64,000 bases of DNA from the NCBI GenBank assembly GCA_003133665.1, contig PKYK01000010.1:1-64000 (forward strand), given 5' to 3'. The position numbers and the translations under genes were made by a program. Below are positions 62,804-64,000 of this stretch, piece by piece (position 1 is the first letter of the stretch; the number at the start of each line of letters is the position of its first letter). The notes under the pieces were generated by a model, which saw only the letters and a list, made by a program, of their open reading frames with translations, had not been told where the DNA came from and searched no databases. Source of the DNA: Acidimicrobiaceae bacterium (lineage in GTDB: Bacteria; Actinomycetota; Acidimicrobiia; Acidimicrobiales; RAAP-2).

Positions 62804-63654
62804 GCCCGACCACGACGCGGCGGCTGGACGCCCCCCGGCGTGAGCGATCGGCCCTGAGCAGGCGACTGGGCAAGTTCGTATTGCCCACGTACTCGGGGTT
62901 GGTCATTGTGTACCTGGTCCTGCCCATCGCGGTGATGGTGGTCTACAGCTTCAACCGGGTCACCTCGGGTCTCCAGCTCGTGAGCTTCGCCTGGAACGGC
63001 TTCACTTTCCAGTGGTACAAGCAGTGGAGCAGCGTGCCGGGACTCACGTCCGCCTTCTGGCTGTCGATTCGCCTGGCCGTGGTGAGCACGATCATCGCGA
63101 CCGTACTGGGAACGCTCCTCGCCATCGCCCTGGTGCGCTACCGCTCGGCGAGGTTTCACGGCAAGGGCGCCATCGAACAGATCTTGTTCCTCAACATCGC
63201 CGCGCCCGAGATCGTCATGGGGGCGTCGCTGCTCGGGATCTTCGTGACGTTCAATGTCGCACGAGGTTTCGTGACCCTGGTCCTGGCGCACGTGATGTTC
63301 AGCATCGCCTACGTCACGGTGACGGTGCGTGCGCGCTTGTCGGGCTTCGATCGATCACTCGAGGAGGCCGCGTACGACCTGGGGGCTAAACCGCTCGCGA
63401 CGTTCCGCCTGGTGACCTTGCCCCTGATCATGCCCGGCGTGCTCGCCGGTGCGCTCATGGCCTTCGCGATCTCGATCGACGACTTCGTGACGTCGAATTT
63501 CGTCAGTGGCTCCAGCGCCCCGTTCCCGGTATGGGTCTACGGCGCCTCTCGCGTCGGCACCCCGCCGCAGGTCTTCGTGTTCGGCACCGTCATCTTCGGG
63601 GTCGGCATCGTCCTGGCGATCCTCAGCCTCGGCTTGTCGAGAAAGCGCAGCTGA
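62800..63654 (+). CDS. potC: Polyamine-type ABC transporter permease 2
   Basis: A 284-residue second permease. Six TM helices; EAA loop EEAAYDLGAKPLATFRLVTLP with LIMPGVLAGALMAFAISID, typical of PotC. ATG at 62800 overlaps the potB stop (ATGA) and has GAGGAG upstream; an in-frame start at 62752 lies inside potB and is rejected. C-terminus is short and basic. Last gene of the operon. No terminator hairpin with a T-run was recognised after it. Confidence 0.92.
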   Translation: MSPTTTRRLDAPRRERSALSRRLGKFVLPTYSGLVIVYLVLPIAVMVVYSFNRVTSGLQLVSFAWNGFTFQWYKQWSSVPGLTSAFWLSIRLAVVSTIIATVLGTLLAIALVRYRSARFHGKGAIEQILFLNIAAPEIVMGASLLGIFVTFNVARGFVTLVLAHVMFSIAYVTVTVRARLSGFDRSLEEAAYDLGAKPLATFRLVTLPLIMPGVLAGALMAFAISIDDFVTSNFVSGSSAPFPVWVYGASRVGTPPQVFVFGTVIFGVGIVLAILSLGLSRKRS

Positions 63655-63967
63655 GCCGCTTCACTTGCGCCACACCGGGTTCGCCGCCGACGTGATCGAC
63701 GACTCCGAGAATCAGCCGTTCCCCCGAAGTGGATTCTCAATACGCCTTTCCGGGCTGCGCTCGAGGTCGACGTCTCGGGGTGGGCCCAGATCTCTCGCTT
63801 CGTGCCCCGATTCTGTTTCGCCCCGGGCGCAGCGCGGAGCCGTTTTGGCCGGCATTGACGAGCTGTTGGGTTTCGAGAGAAGCCAGGGCTACCGACGCGG
63901 CGAGATCATTGCCCGCAACCAGTCTCGGTGACGACGGGGTCGCACCACTTAGGTGCAACCCCATCAG
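63655..63967. other. Intergenic region before a tRNA
   Basis: A 313-bp gap between potC and the 3' end of a convergent tRNA. Open frames on both strands show no family features. Nothing else recognised. Confidence 0.45.
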
Positions 63968-64000
63968 TCGGGGCGCCCGGATTCGAACCGGGGACCTCCT
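63968..64000 (-). tRNA. tRNA 3' end, probably tRNA-Pro (partial)
   Basis: Minus-strand T-arm CCCGG-TTCGAAT-CCGGG followed by acceptor CGCCCCG and discriminator A. The gene runs off the right edge, so the anticodon is not seen. A preceding AGGAGGTC and a predicted CGGGGCG 5' end resemble bacterial tRNA-Pro. Confidence 0.7.

Overview
The window is 64 kb of high-GC bacterial DNA, densely coded on both strands. It has many GTG starts, ATGA-type stop/start overlaps, a ClpS-DUF2017 pair, a deazaflavin (F420)-dependent nitroreductase-like protein, an MptB-like mannosyltransferase and several start codons placed 6 nt after a -10-like hexamer (leaderless). Together these point to an Actinomycetota chromosome, perhaps an Acidimicrobiia-like lineage. 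The placement is inferred from gene content; no rRNA is present.

Layout. 1-5.4 kb: a PolX DNA polymerase running off the left edge, a SixA-like phosphatase, and a three-gene overlapping operon (phosphoribosyltransferase-hydrolase fusion, CapA-like protein, secreted protein). 5.5-10.2 kb: an ABC-2 exporter pair, an Rpf-like secreted protein and a ribbon-helix-helix/DUF4097 pair with a candidate operator. 10.4-13.4 kb: F420-type nitroreductase, acyl-CoA dehydrogenase, DUF2157 membrane protein. 13.5-19.8 kb: a DUF4232 secreted protein and four polytopic GT-C type glycosyltransferases, three in one overlapping minus-strand operon and one divergent. 20.1-23.1 kb: a sulfite reductase and siroheme operon. 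23-39.7 kb: lipid and CoA metabolism (acyl-ACP desaturase, acyl-CoA ligase, methylmalonate-semialdehyde dehydrogenase, thioesterase, SDR, DUF2236 oxygenase) mixed with housekeeping genes (ArfB, SurE, aldose epimerase, ClpS, DUF885 peptidase).

39.8-47.5 kb: a truncated EAL-domain relic, a zinc alcohol dehydrogenase, an adenosine-specific kinase, and a tightly overlapping operon of an acetyl-CoA-synthetase-like ligase, 2-oxoacid dehydrogenase E1-alpha, E1-beta and E2, and a stand-alone acyl carrier protein. The ligase plus ACP attached to a dehydrogenase complex that lacks E3 is the most unusual metabolic unit in the window.

49.3-55.5 kb is an accessory region. The 3' half of tRNA-Lys(CUU) occurs three times in direct orientation: 49313-49358, 50079-50127, and inside the intact tRNA at 55498-55573. 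This is the signature of tandem integration into a tRNA gene. Between the copies lie an IS481-like transposase relic, a solitary ParA, a nucleotidyltransferase, two MFS transporters, a small dispersed hairpin repeat and a perfect 19-bp hairpin. No integrase is visible.

55.6-64 kb: an aldehyde dehydrogenase, tRNA-His, tRNA-Arg, a DUF998 membrane protein, a complete polyamine-type ABC transporter operon (potABCD-like, probably leaderless), and the 3' end of another tRNA (probably Pro) at the right edge.
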